64,000 nucleotides of DNA from assembly GCF_017833525.1 (NCBI RefSeq), contig NZ_JAFICD010000001.1:496001-560000 (forward strand), given 5' to 3'. This DNA comes from Duganella sp. 1411 (GTDB lineage: Bacteria > Pseudomonadota > Gammaproteobacteria > Burkholderiales > Burkholderiaceae_D). Of this stretch, positions 36,369-45,904 are shown one piece after another; positions within the stretch are counted from its first letter, which is position 1, and each line of letters begins with the position of its first letter. The translations under genes and the position numbers were made by a program. The notes beneath the pieces are model-generated. The model did not search any database. It had not been told where the DNA came from and worked only from the letters and a program-made list of their open reading frames with translations.

Positions 36369-39300
36369 ATGCCTGAATATCTCGCCCCCGCGGTCTATGT
36401 CGAAGAAGTCGATACGGGCAGCAAACCGATCGAAGGCGTGTCGACCAGCACGGCCGGCATGATCGGCGTGACCGAGCGCGGGCCGGTCAACGTGCCGATC
36501 CTCGTCACCAGCTTCGGCGAATACCAGCGCTGGTTCGGGCAGGCCCTCAATCCCGTCTTCTACGGCGAGCACCGCTTCCTGCCGCATGGCGTCGAAGGCT
36601 TCTTCGCCAACGGCGGCCGGCGGCTCTACGTCACCCGCGTGCTGGACTTCACGCAGGCGCTGGCGGCCAGCCGCCAACTGGTGGCGCCCGATCTCGCCGC
36701 GCCCTTGCAGACCAGCCTGATCCTGCCGGCCGCCCCCACCGCCAGCGCGATCACCCTGGTGGCCGATCCCGGCTTCGTGGCCGGCAACACCGTGCAGATC
36801 GGCGCCGGGGTCGGCGCCGAGTTCATGCAGATCGCCGGCGCGGCCGCCGCCGCCAACACCGTGACGCTGCGGCTGCCGCTGTCGTTCGACCACGCCGCGC
36901 CGCAAGCGGTGGACCACGCGACCATCGCCGACGCCGCCCCGGCGGCCAACCACAGCGCCACGCTGGCCCAGGATGCCGCCGCCGGCGCCGGTTCGGTCGT
37001 GCTCGGCGCCGCCGCCTTCGTCCCGGCGCTGGCGGCCGGCGACGTGCTGCGCGTCGGCAGCGGCGACCAGGAGGAGCTGGTGGTGGCCGCCGGCCCGGCG
37101 GCCGCCAACCGGGTGACCTTGCGCGCGCCGCTGCTGCTGCCCCACGCGGCGGCCGGCCAGGTGGTGCGCCAGCTGGTCACGCCGATCGCGCCCGCCACCC
37201 AGGTCGGCGCCAGCACCGCGCCCGGCAGCGTGGTGGTGCCGGTCTTGCTCAACACGGGCCTGACCACCGCCGGCGACGGCATCCGGTTCGGCCATGCCGA
37301 CCCGGCCCGCACCGAGTACCGCCGCATCGGCGCGCTGACGCGGCTGGCGCTGTCCCAGCCGGCCTATGGCAACTACCCGGCCGGCACCCGGGTCGAGGGC
37401 GTCACCCTGGGCGCGGCCGGCGCGGCGGTCGACCTGAGCGCGAAGGCCGACCCCGGCGCGACCGTCATCACGGTGTCCGACCGCACCGGCATGACCGAGG
37501 GCGCCATGCTGGCGATCGGCCTGGGCGCCGATCTGGAACTGGTCGAAATCGTCGGCCTGCCGGCCCACGCGCCGGCGCCCGATGCCGGCAACGTGGTGCT
37601 GCGCGCGCCGCTGCGCATCGCCCACCTGGCGACGGCCGGCATCGTGGTGCCGCGCGCGGCGCCGACGGCGCCCGTGCTGCAGACCGTCGTCGCCCTCGAC
37701 GCCGCCGACGGCGCCGACCAGATCCTGGTCGGGCGCGCCGGCTTCGCGGCGGCCGGCGCGATCCGCGTCATGCCCGCCTCGGGCGGTCCGTACTACCATC
37801 TGGTGAACGGGGCGCCGGCCGCGGTCACGCCGCAAACCATCGCGCTGAGCAATCCGCTGCGCAATCCGCACGCCGCCGGCGCGCTGGTGGCCCGGCGCAG
37901 CCCGATGATGACGGTGCGCGCCATCGACGCCGGCGTCTGGGGCGACCGCCTGCGGGTGGCGATGGAGCCGCAGGACAGCGCGCTGCTCAACACCCGGGTG
38001 CGCCAGGTGCTGCCGGGAGGCCGGCTGCGGCTCGATTCGGCCGCCGGCGTCGAAACCGGCACCGAGCTGCTGGTGACCGACTCCAGCGCCACCGTGACCG
38101 CGCTCAAGGTGCTGTCGATCGACCGCGGCGACGACTACCTGATCACGCTGGAGGCGGCCACGCCGCTGCCCGGCCTGGTCGTGCCGGGCGACGCGGTGCG
38201 CAGCCGCGAGTACCGCTTCCTGGTGGAGTTGCTGCGCCAGCCGGATCCCTCCAACCCGGCGCGCGACAATATCGCCATCGACCGCGAGGTGTTCGGCGCG
38301 CTCTCGCTCGACCCGCGCCACACGCGCTACTTCCAGCGGGTGATCGGCTGCACCTGGAACATGGGCGTGGCCGCCACCACGCTGGACGACATGGGCCGGC
38401 CGCTGCGCCGCGCCGACCGCCGCTCGGAGGGCGAATCGGTCTACGTGCGGGTGATCGACGCGGCGCCGTCGACCGGCCTGCGCGCCGGGCCGGTGGCCAC
38501 CTACGACGTCCGCCCCGGCATCCCGCGCCGGCTGGTGCTGCTGCCGCTGGCGCAGGGCAACGACATGATAGGCGCGATCGGCGACGCCACCTATATCGGC
38601 CTCGACGACGTCAACCCCGAGCTGCGCACCGGGCTTTTCACGCTGCGCAACGTCGAGCAGATCAGCATCATCGCCGCGCCCGGGCGCACCAGCGCGCAGA
38701 TGCAGGGCGCGCTGATCAACCATTGCGAGTTGATGCGCTACCGCTTCGTCGCGCTCGACGGCCTGGCGCCGCCGGGCGACTCGATGACCGACATCCAGGC
38801 CCAGCGCCAGCAGTTCGACACCAAGTACGCGGCGCTCTACCACCCCTGGCTGCTGATCCCCGACCCCTACCCCGGCAACCCGGCGGCGCCGGCCGACTAC
38901 CCGATCCCGCCGGTCGGCCACGTGCTGGGCATCTACGCCCGCACCGACATCGAGCGCGGCGTGCACAAGGCCCCGGCCAACGAGGTGGTGCGCGGCGTGA
39001 CCGGCCTGCAGCGGCTGTTGAACAAGGAGCAGCACGACATCCTCAACCCGTATCCGGTCAACATCAACGTGATCCGCGATTTCCGGCCCAACAACCGCGG
39101 CATCCGCGTCTATGGCGGGCGCTGCATCACCAGCGACTCGGACTGGAAATACGTCAACGTGCGGCGCCTGCTGATCTTCATCGAGGCCTCGGTCGACCGC
39201 GGCCTGCAATGGGTGGTGTTCGAACCGAACGCCGAGCCGCTGTGGGCGCGCGTGCGCCGCGCGATCAGCAATTTCCTGACGCTGGTGTGGCGCAACGGCG

Positions 39301-39476
39301 CGCTGGAAGGCACCAAGGTCGAGGAAGCCTTCTTCGTCAAATGCGACCGCACCACCATGACGCAGACCGACATCGACCAGGGCCGCCTGATCTGCCTGGT
39401 CGGCGTCGCCCCGGTCAAGCCGGCCGAATTCGTGATCGTGCGGATCGGCCTGTGGACCGCCCACGCCGAGGATTGA
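36369..39476 (+). CDS. eCIS tail sheath protein with a large repeat insertion
   Basis: The start at 36369 has AAGGAG seven bases upstream (the ATG at 36363 is too close). At 1035 residues it is about twice a minimal sheath. The N-terminus YLAPAVYVEEVDTG...GVSTSTAGMIG and the C-terminus (NRGIRVYGGRCI, WKYVNVRRLLIFIEASVDRG, FEPNAEPLW) are the conserved sheath core. About 400 residues (nt 36705-37900) between them are tandem beta-type repeats. The sheath contracts to drive the tube into a target cell. The first of two sheath genes. Confidence 0.92.
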   Translation: MPEYLAPAVYVEEVDTGSKPIEGVSTSTAGMIGVTERGPVNVPILVTSFGEYQRWFGQALNPVFYGEHRFLPHGVEGFFANGGRRLYVTRVLDFTQALAASRQLVAPDLAAPLQTSLILPAAPTASAITLVADPGFVAGNTVQIGAGVGAEFMQIAGAAAAANTVTLRLPLSFDHAAPQAVDHATIADAAPAANHSATLAQDAAAGAGSVVLGAAAFVPALAAGDVLRVGSGDQEELVVAAGPAAANRVTLRAPLLLPHAAAGQVVRQLVTPIAPATQVGASTAPGSVVVPVLLNTGLTTAGDGIRFGHADPARTEYRRIGALTRLALSQPAYGNYPAGTRVEGVTLGAAGAAVDLSAKADPGATVITVSDRTGMTEGAMLAIGLGADLELVEIVGLPAHAPAPDAGNVVLRAPLRIAHLATAGIVVPRAAPTAPVLQTVVALDAADGADQILVGRAGFAAAGAIRVMPASGGPYYHLVNGAPAAVTPQTIALSNPLRNPHAAGALVARRSPMMTVRAIDAGVWGDRLRVAMEPQDSALLNTRVRQVLPGGRLRLDSAAGVETGTELLVTDSSATVTALKVLSIDRGDDYLITLEAATPLPGLVVPGDAVRSREYRFLVELLRQPDPSNPARDNIAIDREVFGALSLDPRHTRYFQRVIGCTWNMGVAATTLDDMGRPLRRADRRSEGESVYVRVIDAAPSTGLRAGPVATYDVRPGIPRRLVLLPLAQGNDMIGAIGDATYIGLDDVNPELRTGLFTLRNVEQISIIAAPGRTSAQMQGALINHCELMRYRFVALDGLAPPGDSMTDIQAQRQQFDTKYAALYHPWLLIPDPYPGNPAAPADYPIPPVGHVLGIYARTDIERGVHKAPANEVVRGVTGLQRLLNKEQHDILNPYPVNINVIRDFRPNNRGIRVYGGRCITSDSDWKYVNVRRLLIFIEASVDRGLQWVVFEPNAEPLWARVRRAISNFLTLVWRNGALEGTKVEEAFFVKCDRTTMTQTDIDQGRLICLVGVAPVKPAEFVIVRIGLWTAHAED
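36705..37900 (+). repeat. Five or six diverged tandem repeats inserted in the sheath
   Basis: Each unit of about 60-70 residues has the plan V-x-V-x(5)-G-x-(I/V)-x-(I/V)-G, then an E-(L/F) strand, and ends in (L/V)-R-x-P-L-x(2)-(P/A)-H-A. Examples are VTLRLPLSFDHA, VTLRAPLLLPHA and VVLRAPLRIAHL. They probably form a surface decoration on the sheath. Confidence 0.7.
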
Positions 39477-39486
39477 GGAGAACACC

Positions 39487-39927
39487 ATGGCAACCGACCA
39501 GCGCAACGACCCCTACCGCGGCTACAACTTCGTGCTCGAGATCGACAACCTGCCCAAGGGCGCGTTCTCCGAGGTGGGCGGGCTCACCGCCGAGGGCGAC
39601 AGCGTCGACTACCGCGAGGGCACCGACCTGCAATCGAACGTGCGCAAGCTGATGGGCATGCGCAAATACACCAACCTCACGCTCAAGCGCGGCTACACCC
39701 AGGACAAGGCGCTGTGGCAGTGGTACACCAACATCATGAACGGCGTGCCGGACCGGCGCAACGTCACCATCGTGCTGCTCAACGAGCGGCGCGAGGCAGT
39801 GCTGCGCTGGCACGCGGAGAACGCCTGGATCAACAAGATCGAAGGGCCGTCGCTGAAGGCCTCGTCCAACGACGTGGCGATGGAATCGATGGAGCTGATA
39901 CACGAAGGCCTGACGCTGGAAATGTAA
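39487..39927 (+). CDS. Tail tube protein (gp19/Afp1-like)
   Basis: This 146-residue protein is the normal length for the T4 gp19-like tube family. It has GYNFVLEIDNLPKGAFSEVGGL, YREGTDLQSNVRKLMGMRKYTNLTLKRG, LWQWYTNIMNG and a terminal MELIHEGL. It stacks as hexamer rings to form the inner tube. It is directly downstream of the sheath (11 bp), as usual. Confidence 0.93.
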   Translation: MATDQRNDPYRGYNFVLEIDNLPKGAFSEVGGLTAEGDSVDYREGTDLQSNVRKLMGMRKYTNLTLKRGYTQDKALWQWYTNIMNGVPDRRNVTIVLLNERREAVLRWHAENAWINKIEGPSLKASSNDVAMESMELIHEGLTLEM

Positions 39928-39980
39928 GCGGACGGCGGCAAGCGGCCGGCGCCACCGGCAGTCACGCAATGGGAGCGGCG

Positions 39981-42020
39981 ATGCGAGTCTATGAAACGCC
40001 AGGGGTGTATTACGAGCGGGCCGACGCCTCGGGCGGCGGCATCGCCGCGCTGCGCACCGACGTCGCCGGCTTCGTCGGCATCGCCCAGCGCGGGCCGCTG
40101 GGCATCGCCGTGCCGGTGGAGTCGGCGCGCCAGTTCGAGGCCTGGTTCGGCGCGCCGATCGACAACGGCTACCTGGCCTACTGCGCGCGGGCGTTTTTCG
40201 AGAACGGCGGGCGGCGCATGTGGGCGGTGCGGGTGGCGTCGGCGGCCGCCTCCAGCGCCGCGCTGACGCTGGAGGACGGCGCCGGGCCGGCGTGGCGCAT
40301 CGAGGCGTCCAGCCCCGGCGTCTGGGGCAACAACCTGAGCGTGCGCGTCACCGAGTCGCGACGGGCCCAGACCCGCGCCACGGTCGACGCGGTCGACCCG
40401 GCCCGGCTGCTGGTGGCGGACGGCGCCGGCTTCGGCCGCGCCAGCCTGGTCGAATGCCAGGCCGGGCCCGTGCGCGAGCGGGCGGTGCTGGCCGCGCCGG
40501 ACGCGACCGCCGGCGCGCTGGCGCTGGCCCGGCCGCTGGCGCTGTTCGCGCCCAACAGCCGGCTGCGCGTCGAGACCATCGCCTACGCCATCGAGGTGTT
40601 CGACGGCGGCCGCCTGATCGCGCTGTACGACGACGTCTCGCTGATACCGGAGCATCCGCGTTACGGTCCGCTGCTGCTCAAGCAACCGTGGCAGACCCCC
40701 GACCTGCGCCAGCCCGAGCTGGACAACCGGCGCGCGCCGGAGCCGGACCTGGCGCTCGACTACTTCCGCGCCGCCCGCAACCGCGGCGCCATCGCGCCGC
40801 CGGCCATCGTCATCCGCGAACTGCGCACGCCGGCGGCGCGCGACGCGCTCACCCTGCTCGCCGGCGCCGGCGGCGCGGCGCCTGCCGCGCCGGTCCCGCT
40901 GGCCGGCGGCGCCGACGGCCTGGCGGCGCTGGCGGTGGCCGATTTCGTCGGCGCCGACCAGCCGCCCGGCGCCGCCAGCGCGGCGCTGGCGGCCGCCCGC
41001 AGCGGCATCGCGGCGCTGGCCCCGGTGGAGGAGATCGCGCTGCTGGCGGTGCCCGACATCCATATCCAGCCGCGCCAACCGAACCCGCTGCGCCCGCCCG
41101 CCGGCTGCGTGGCCGATCCCTGCCTGCCGCTGCCGGTGCTGCCGCCGGCGCCACGGCCGCCGGCCGTCGGCGACCTGCCGCCGCGCTTCACGCTGGCCCA
41201 GATTTACCAGGTGCAGGCCGCGATGGTGGCGCAGTGCGAGGGCCGGCGCGACCGCGTCGCCCTGCTCGACGCGCCGTTCGACACCTGCAACCGGCTGAGT
41301 TTTTCGGTCAACGAGCTGCGCGTCTGGCGCAGCCGTTTCGATACCCGCTTCGGCGCGCTCTACGCGCCTTGGCTGCTGGTGGTCGATCCGGCGCGCGCCG
41401 GCGCCACCCCGGCCAGGGCGCCGACCCGGGCGGTCCCGCCCAGCGGCCACGTGGCCGGCCTGTGCGCGGCCATCGACCTGCGCGCGGGCGTGCATGTGGC
41501 GCCGGCCAACGTCCCGCTGCTGTGGGCCCAGGACGCCTCGCTGGCCTTCGACGACGCCCGCCATGGCGAACTCAATATGCTGGGCGTCAACCTGCTGCGC
41601 GCCCTGCCCGGGCGCGGCGTGCGGGTGCTGGGCGCGCGCACGCTGTCGTCGGACCCCGACTGGCGCTTCGTCAACGTGCGGCGCCTGATGTCGATGATCG
41701 CCAAGGCCATCGACCTGTCGATCCAGTGGGCGGTGTTCGAGCCGAACGACTGGCACACGCGGGCCAAGCTGTCGATGGTGATCGGCTCCTTCCTGCGCGG
41801 CCTGTGGGCGCGCGGCGCGCTGGTCGGCGCCGCCGCCGACGAGGCCTACTACGTGCGCTGCGACGACAGCAACAACCCGCCCGGGACGCGCGAGCGCGGC
41901 CAGCTGCTGGTCCAGGTGGGGGTGGCGCCCAGCGTGCCCTTCGAATTCATCGTGCTGCGCATCGGCCGCGACGCCAACGGCTTCGCGATGAGCACCGACG
42001 CCGCCACGGCCGACGTCTAG
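39981..42020 (+). CDS. Second eCIS tail sheath protein
   Basis: The ATG at 39981 has GGGAG six bases upstream; an ATG at 39969 is also in frame. The 679-residue protein shows YETPGVYYERAD, GFVGIAQRGPLG, FFENGGRRMWAVRVA, ASSPGVWGNNLSV and the conserved C-terminus (ARTLSSDPDWRFVNVRRLM, FEPNDWHTR, GQLLVQVGVAPSVPFEFIVLRIG). It lacks the repeat insertion of the first sheath. Afp/PVC systems also carry several sheath paralogues; one usually sits near the baseplate. Confidence 0.92.
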   Translation: MRVYETPGVYYERADASGGGIAALRTDVAGFVGIAQRGPLGIAVPVESARQFEAWFGAPIDNGYLAYCARAFFENGGRRMWAVRVASAAASSAALTLEDGAGPAWRIEASSPGVWGNNLSVRVTESRRAQTRATVDAVDPARLLVADGAGFGRASLVECQAGPVRERAVLAAPDATAGALALARPLALFAPNSRLRVETIAYAIEVFDGGRLIALYDDVSLIPEHPRYGPLLLKQPWQTPDLRQPELDNRRAPEPDLALDYFRAARNRGAIAPPAIVIRELRTPAARDALTLLAGAGGAAPAAPVPLAGGADGLAALAVADFVGADQPPGAASAALAAARSGIAALAPVEEIALLAVPDIHIQPRQPNPLRPPAGCVADPCLPLPVLPPAPRPPAVGDLPPRFTLAQIYQVQAAMVAQCEGRRDRVALLDAPFDTCNRLSFSVNELRVWRSRFDTRFGALYAPWLLVVDPARAGATPARAPTRAVPPSGHVAGLCAAIDLRAGVHVAPANVPLLWAQDASLAFDDARHGELNMLGVNLLRALPGRGVRVLGARTLSSDPDWRFVNVRRLMSMIAKAIDLSIQWAVFEPNDWHTRAKLSMVIGSFLRGLWARGALVGAAADEAYYVRCDDSNNPPGTRERGQLLVQVGVAPSVPFEFIVLRIGRDANGFAMSTDAATADV

Positions 42021-42035
42021 CACCAGGAGAACGCC

Positions 42036-42629
42036 ATGGCCCTGCTCTCGCGCGCCGACCCGGTGCTCAATCATAACTTCGTCGTCAGCCTGCTCGACAC
42101 CAGCAGCGTGCTCGCCACGCTTGGCTCGGCGGCGCTGTCGGCGGTGCTGGACGTGGCCGTGGGCGGCTTTTCCGAGTGCTCGGGCATCGAGATGACGATG
42201 AAGACCGAGGACTACAAGGAAGGCGGCAACAACGGCGCCGTGCTGCGCTTCCCCAACCGCGTCGAATGGGGCGCGCTGACCTTGAAGAAGGGCCTGGGCT
42301 CGGGCAGCACGCTGTGGGACTGGCACTACGGCTTCGCGGTCGGCAAGGGCAAGCGGCGCGACGGCCTGGTCATCCTGCTCAACGACCAGCATGTGCCGAA
42401 CAACATCTGGTTCTTCCGCCGCGGGCTGCCGACCAAGTACAGCGGGCCGCAGCTGAACGCGACCCAGAACAGCGTGGCGATCGAGGCGCTCGAAATCGCC
42501 CACGAGGGCATCTTCCAGCTGCCGCTGGTGGGCGCCGCCAGCGGCATCGGCGCGGCGGTGGCGGGCGCCGGCATCGGTGGCGCGATCGCGGCGGCGGGCA
42601 GTCTATCGGGTTCGATCGGGAATTTTTGA
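42036..42629 (+). CDS. Second tube-family protein (tube initiator, Afp5-like)
   Basis: This 197-residue gp19-like protein has NHNFVVSLLD, GGFSECSGIEMTMKTEDYKEGG and TLKKGLGSGSTLWDWHYGF. It is longer than the main tube protein and ends in a Gly/Ala-rich hydrophobic tail of about 45 residues. By order it corresponds to Afp5, which joins the tube to the hub. The glycine-rich end is unusual. Confidence 0.88.
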   Translation: MALLSRADPVLNHNFVVSLLDTSSVLATLGSAALSAVLDVAVGGFSECSGIEMTMKTEDYKEGGNNGAVLRFPNRVEWGALTLKKGLGSGSTLWDWHYGFAVGKGKRRDGLVILLNDQHVPNNIWFFRRGLPTKYSGPQLNATQNSVAIEALEIAHEGIFQLPLVGAASGIGAAVAGAGIGGAIAAAGSLSGSIGNF

Positions 42630-42656
42630 GGCGCGGCTTAGACGGGAGGGACAGAG

Positions 42657-42866
42657 ATGACACAGGTCCGGATACGCGAGGTGGTCGGCACGCTGCAGGC
42701 GGTGGACAGCGAATCGCTGCTGTCGCCGCAAATCATGGAACGCATCGTGGCGGCGGTGCTGCAGGCGACCCGCGGCGCCCAGCGCGACGAGGCGGCGCGC
42801 CAGCGCGACACCCGCATCGGCGCGGCCTGCTGCCACGGCGGCGACGAGCATGGAGGCAAGCCGTGA
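42657..42866 (+). CDS. DUF5908 small eCIS protein (Afp6-like)
   Basis: This 69-residue protein contains QVRIREVVGTLQAV and LLSPQIMERIVAAVLQA, typical of DUF5908 proteins that sit between tube and LysM genes in eCIS loci. GGAGG lies within the end of this gene for translation of the next one, which overlaps it by 4 bp. Function is unknown; it may be an assembly factor. Confidence 0.75.
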   Translation: MTQVRIREVVGTLQAVDSESLLSPQIMERIVAAVLQATRGAQRDEAARQRDTRIGAACCHGGDEHGGKP

Positions 42867-43693
42867 GCGAGCCCGCGAAAGCCATCTTCCGGGTCTACTG
42901 GCACGGCCGCGGCCAGCCGGAGGACATCCCGGTGCAGTACAACCCGAGCGAGTACACGCTGGACAAGCAGGTGCAGATCGCCGAGGTGCAGATTCCCGGA
43001 CTCGACGCGCCGCTGCAGCAGTTCGTGCGCGGCCAGGCCGAGAAGCTCACGCTCGACCTGTTCTTCGACACGACAGAACACGGCATGGGCGCCGGCGCCA
43101 CCAGCGTGACCACCGAGACCGACAAGATCTACCAGCTGATCAAGATCGAACCGACGCGCCACGCGCCGCCCATCCTCGAATTCATCTGGAGCGACCAGAT
43201 GGCCGGCACCCACATCGGCGGCGCGCCGGGCAGCGTGGCGGCCGCCGCCGCGAAGGCGGTCAGCGGCGCGGCGCAGGCGGCCGGGTCGGCGGTGGGCGCG
43301 GCGCTGGGCGCGGCCGGCAGCATCGGCGCGGCGGCGCAGGCGGTGGTCGGGCCGCCGCTGGGCAGCCAGCGCCGCAACGGCTTCCGCTGCCTGCTCGACA
43401 GCGTCAAGCAGAAGTTCACGCTGTTCTCGCCCGAGGGCGTGCCGCTGCGCGCCACGCTGACGGTCAGCCTGCGCGAATACAAGCGGCTGCGCGACCAGTT
43501 GCTGGAGCTGCATCTGAGCTCGCCCGACCGCACCCACGTGCACGCGCTGCAGCAGGGCGAGCAGCTGGCCAGCGTGGCGCAGCGCTATTACGACAGCCCG
43601 GTCGACTGGCGCGCGATCGCAGGGCACAACGCGATCGACGACCCGCGCCGCCTGGTGCCGGGCCGCCTGCTCACCGTACCGCCACTCGACTGA
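42863..43693 (+). CDS. LysM-domain hub/baseplate protein (Afp7-like)
   Basis: Starting at a GTG that overlaps the previous stop, this 276-residue protein has the family opening VQYNPSEYTLDKQVQIAE and LTLDLFFDTTEHG. An Ala/Gly linker follows (about residues 125-165), then CLLDSVKQKFTLFSPEGVPLRATLTVSL and a C-terminal LysM (VHALQQGEQLASVAQRYY...VPGRLLTVPPLD). It resembles T4 gp53/Afp7 proteins that clamp tube and hub. Confidence 0.9.
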   Translation: MSEPAKAIFRVYWHGRGQPEDIPVQYNPSEYTLDKQVQIAEVQIPGLDAPLQQFVRGQAEKLTLDLFFDTTEHGMGAGATSVTTETDKIYQLIKIEPTRHAPPILEFIWSDQMAGTHIGGAPGSVAAAAAKAVSGAAQAAGSAVGAALGAAGSIGAAAQAVVGPPLGSQRRNGFRCLLDSVKQKFTLFSPEGVPLRATLTVSLREYKRLRDQLLELHLSSPDRTHVHALQQGEQLASVAQRYYDSPVDWRAIAGHNAIDDPRRLVPGRLLTVPPLD

Positions 43694-43701
43694 GGCCGAC
43701 C

Positions 43702-44931
43702 ATGCCCGCCATCACCTTGCAGCAAGCCGCCGCCACCTACGAGGACTTCTACGTCCCCCGCTTCGAGATCAAGGCGGGCGGCAAGGCGATTCCGCCGGCG
43801 GTGCTGCGCGACGTGGTGCAGGTGACGTACAACGATTCGACCACCGAGATCGACAGCTTCGACATCACCGTCAACAACTGGGACGACAGCACGCGCAGCT
43901 TCAAATACGTCGGTTCGGAGCGCGCCGCCAGGCTGACCGGCGCCACGCCGGAGGAACAGGTGCAGCGCCTGTTCGAGCCGTGCGCCGGCGAGTTCGAGCT
44001 CAAGCTGGGCTACGGCTCCAAGCTTGCCAGCGTGGTCAAGGGCGCCACCACCAGCCTTGAGCCCACCTTCCCGGCCGGCGCCGCGCCGACCCTGACGGTG
44101 CGCGCGTTGAACGTGCTGTTCAAGCTGCGCACCAAGCAATACCGCGACCACTGGAGCGGCAAGAAGATCAGCGAGGTGGCCGAGGACATCGGCCGCCGCA
44201 ACGACACCGACGGCAAGAAGCGCTTCCCGCTGCCGATCCGCATCGACCGCACGGCCAAGGGCAAGGAGCCCAAGCTCGATTACATCGCCCAGGACAACCA
44301 GTACGACATCGACTTCCTGCTGCTGGAGGCGCGCAAGATCGGCTACGTGGTGTATGTCGACCTCGAACCCCAGGGCCAAGGCAAGCCGCCGCGCGAGGTG
44401 CTGCACTTCGGGCCGTCGGACGCGCTGCACGAGGGCGTGCCGGCCGTCAGCTATGAGCTCAAATGGGGCATCTCGCTGATCGATTTCAGCCCCAAGCTGT
44501 CCACCGCCAACCAGGTCAAGTCGGTCGAGGTCAAGAGCTGGAACCGCCAGACCAACAAGGCGATCAGGAAGAAGGTCGACCTCAAGCACCCGGACATCAA
44601 GATCAACCGCGACCTGCTGCACCTGCTCGACCAGGACGGCTGCAAGCCGCGCGAGGAGGTGGTCGTCGACGAGCCGCAATACACGCCGGAACAGGCCGAG
44701 CGGCGCGCGCTGGCGCTGTTGTCCGACAAGCTCAAGCTGATGGTCGAGGCCACCGGCACCACGGTCGGCCTGCCCGACCTGCGCGCCGGCCGGCGCGTGC
44801 GCATCAAGGGGCTGGGCGCGCGCTTCTCGGGCATCTATTTCGTCATCAAGACCACCCACACGCTGAACGACAGCGGCTACCAGACCAAATTCACCGCCCG
44901 CCGCGAGCAGGGCGAAGAGGGGGAACTATGA
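43702..44931 (+). CDS. Phage late-control D/gp27-like hub protein
   Basis: This 409-residue protein has YVPRFEIKAGGKAIPPAVLRDVVQVTYND, TVNNWDD, LTVRALNVLFKLRT, ISEVAEDIGRR and YIAQDNQYDIDFLLLEARKIGYVVYVD, the gpD/VgrG N-terminal plan. The end (VGLPDLRAGRRVRIKGLGARFSGIYFV) gives the second barrel. In Afp8 this hub is fused to the spike; here it is a separate gene overlapping the spike by 4 bp. Confidence 0.9.
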   Translation: MPAITLQQAAATYEDFYVPRFEIKAGGKAIPPAVLRDVVQVTYNDSTTEIDSFDITVNNWDDSTRSFKYVGSERAARLTGATPEEQVQRLFEPCAGEFELKLGYGSKLASVVKGATTSLEPTFPAGAAPTLTVRALNVLFKLRTKQYRDHWSGKKISEVAEDIGRRNDTDGKKRFPLPIRIDRTAKGKEPKLDYIAQDNQYDIDFLLLEARKIGYVVYVDLEPQGQGKPPREVLHFGPSDALHEGVPAVSYELKWGISLIDFSPKLSTANQVKSVEVKSWNRQTNKAIRKKVDLKHPDIKINRDLLHLLDQDGCKPREEVVVDEPQYTPEQAERRALALLSDKLKLMVEATGTTVGLPDLRAGRRVRIKGLGARFSGIYFVIKTTHTLNDSGYQTKFTARREQGEEGEL

Positions 44932-45896
44932 ACCAGCGCGGTGTCGTGACGGCCTTCGTCGACGAGGTCGACGTCAAGCAGGGCCGGGTCAAGGTCGAAT
45001 ACAAGGCCATCGAGGACAAGCTGATGTCGCCGTGGGCGTATATCGCCGCGCCGATGTCGGGCAAGGGCCGCGGCGCGCTGTTCATGCCGGAGAAAGGCGA
45101 CGAGGTGCTGATCTGCTTTGCCGACGGTCAGTTCGGCCACCCCTACGTGGTCGGCTTCCTGTGGAACGGCGAGCAGGTCTCGCCCGAGAAGGAGGCCCAC
45201 AACCGCGTCATCGTCACCCCCGGCGGCCACCAGCTGCGCTTCGAGGACAAGCGCGACGACACCCGCGTCATCCTCAAATCGAACGGCCAGCACGCGTTGA
45301 CGCTGGAGGACCAGGCCGCCGGCCCGCAGGTCCTGCTCAAGAGCAAGGACGGACGCGAGCTGCTGCTCGACGACCTGCCGGCCAACGGCAAGGTGCGCCT
45401 CAAGTCGGGCGAGAACCAGATCCTGATGGACGACCTGCCCGCCGGCACCAAGATCGAGCTCAAGGCCGGCAAGGGCGTGGGCGTGACGATCACGATGAAC
45501 GCCACGCCGCAGCCGTCGCTGTCGATCGCCGTCGGCGCCGGCAACACGATCGACGTCAGCAGCAGCGGCGTGAGCGTGACGGCGGCCGGCACGCTCAGCG
45601 TCAACGCCGGCGGCGCCTCCAGCGTCACGGTCGGTGGCGCCGCCAGCGTGACGGTGGCCGGCGCGGCCAGCGTCACCGTCGGCGGCGCGGCCAGCATCAC
45701 GGCCGGTGGCGCCGCCAGCATCACGGCCGGCGGCGCGGTGGCGATCACCGCCGCCGGCGCGGCCAGCATCACCGCCAGCGCCCTCAGCGTGACCGCCGGC
45801 ATCGCCACCTTCGCCGGCGTGCTGCAGGCCGCGACGGTGATCACCAATGCCGTCGTCAGCCCGGTCTACACGCCGGGCGCCGGCAATCTCCTGTAG
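44928..45896 (+). CDS. gp5/VgrG-like central spike protein with beta-helix needle
   Basis: This 322-residue protein has an OB-fold (GVVTAFVDEVDVKQGRVKVEY, WAYIAAPMSGKGRG, PEKGDEVLICFADGQFGHPYVVGFLW), then VTPGGHQLRFEDKRDD-type strands. The C-terminus carries about seven eight-residue repeats, as in the triple-stranded beta-helix of T4 gp5. It forms the membrane-piercing needle. No lysozyme domain is present and no PAAR gene was found in the window. Confidence 0.9.
   Translation: MNQRGVVTAFVDEVDVKQGRVKVEYKAIEDKLMSPWAYIAAPMSGKGRGALFMPEKGDEVLICFADGQFGHPYVVGFLWNGEQVSPEKEAHNRVIVTPGGHQLRFEDKRDDTRVILKSNGQHALTLEDQAAGPQVLLKSKDGRELLLDDLPANGKVRLKSGENQILMDDLPAGTKIELKAGKGVGVTITMNATPQPSLSIAVGAGNTIDVSSSGVSVTAAGTLSVNAGGASSVTVGGAASVTVAGAASVTVGGAASITAGGAASITAGGAVAITAAGAASITASALSVTAGIATFAGVLQAATVITNAVVSPVYTPGAGNLL
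45618..45785 (+). repeat. Octapeptide repeats of the spike needle
   Basis: Seven consecutive units follow S-(V/I)-T-(V/A)-(G/A)-G-A-A. The 24 bp periodicity is visible in the DNA. The period fits the VxGxxxxx repeats of gp5. Confidence 0.85.
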
Positions 45897-45904
45897 CGGC
45901 CGCC

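Noticed and set aside
36348..39506. Long minus-strand open frame opposite the first sheath
   Set aside because: It is an antisense shadow of a conserved sheath gene with low-complexity composition; no ribosome binding site or neighbours support it.
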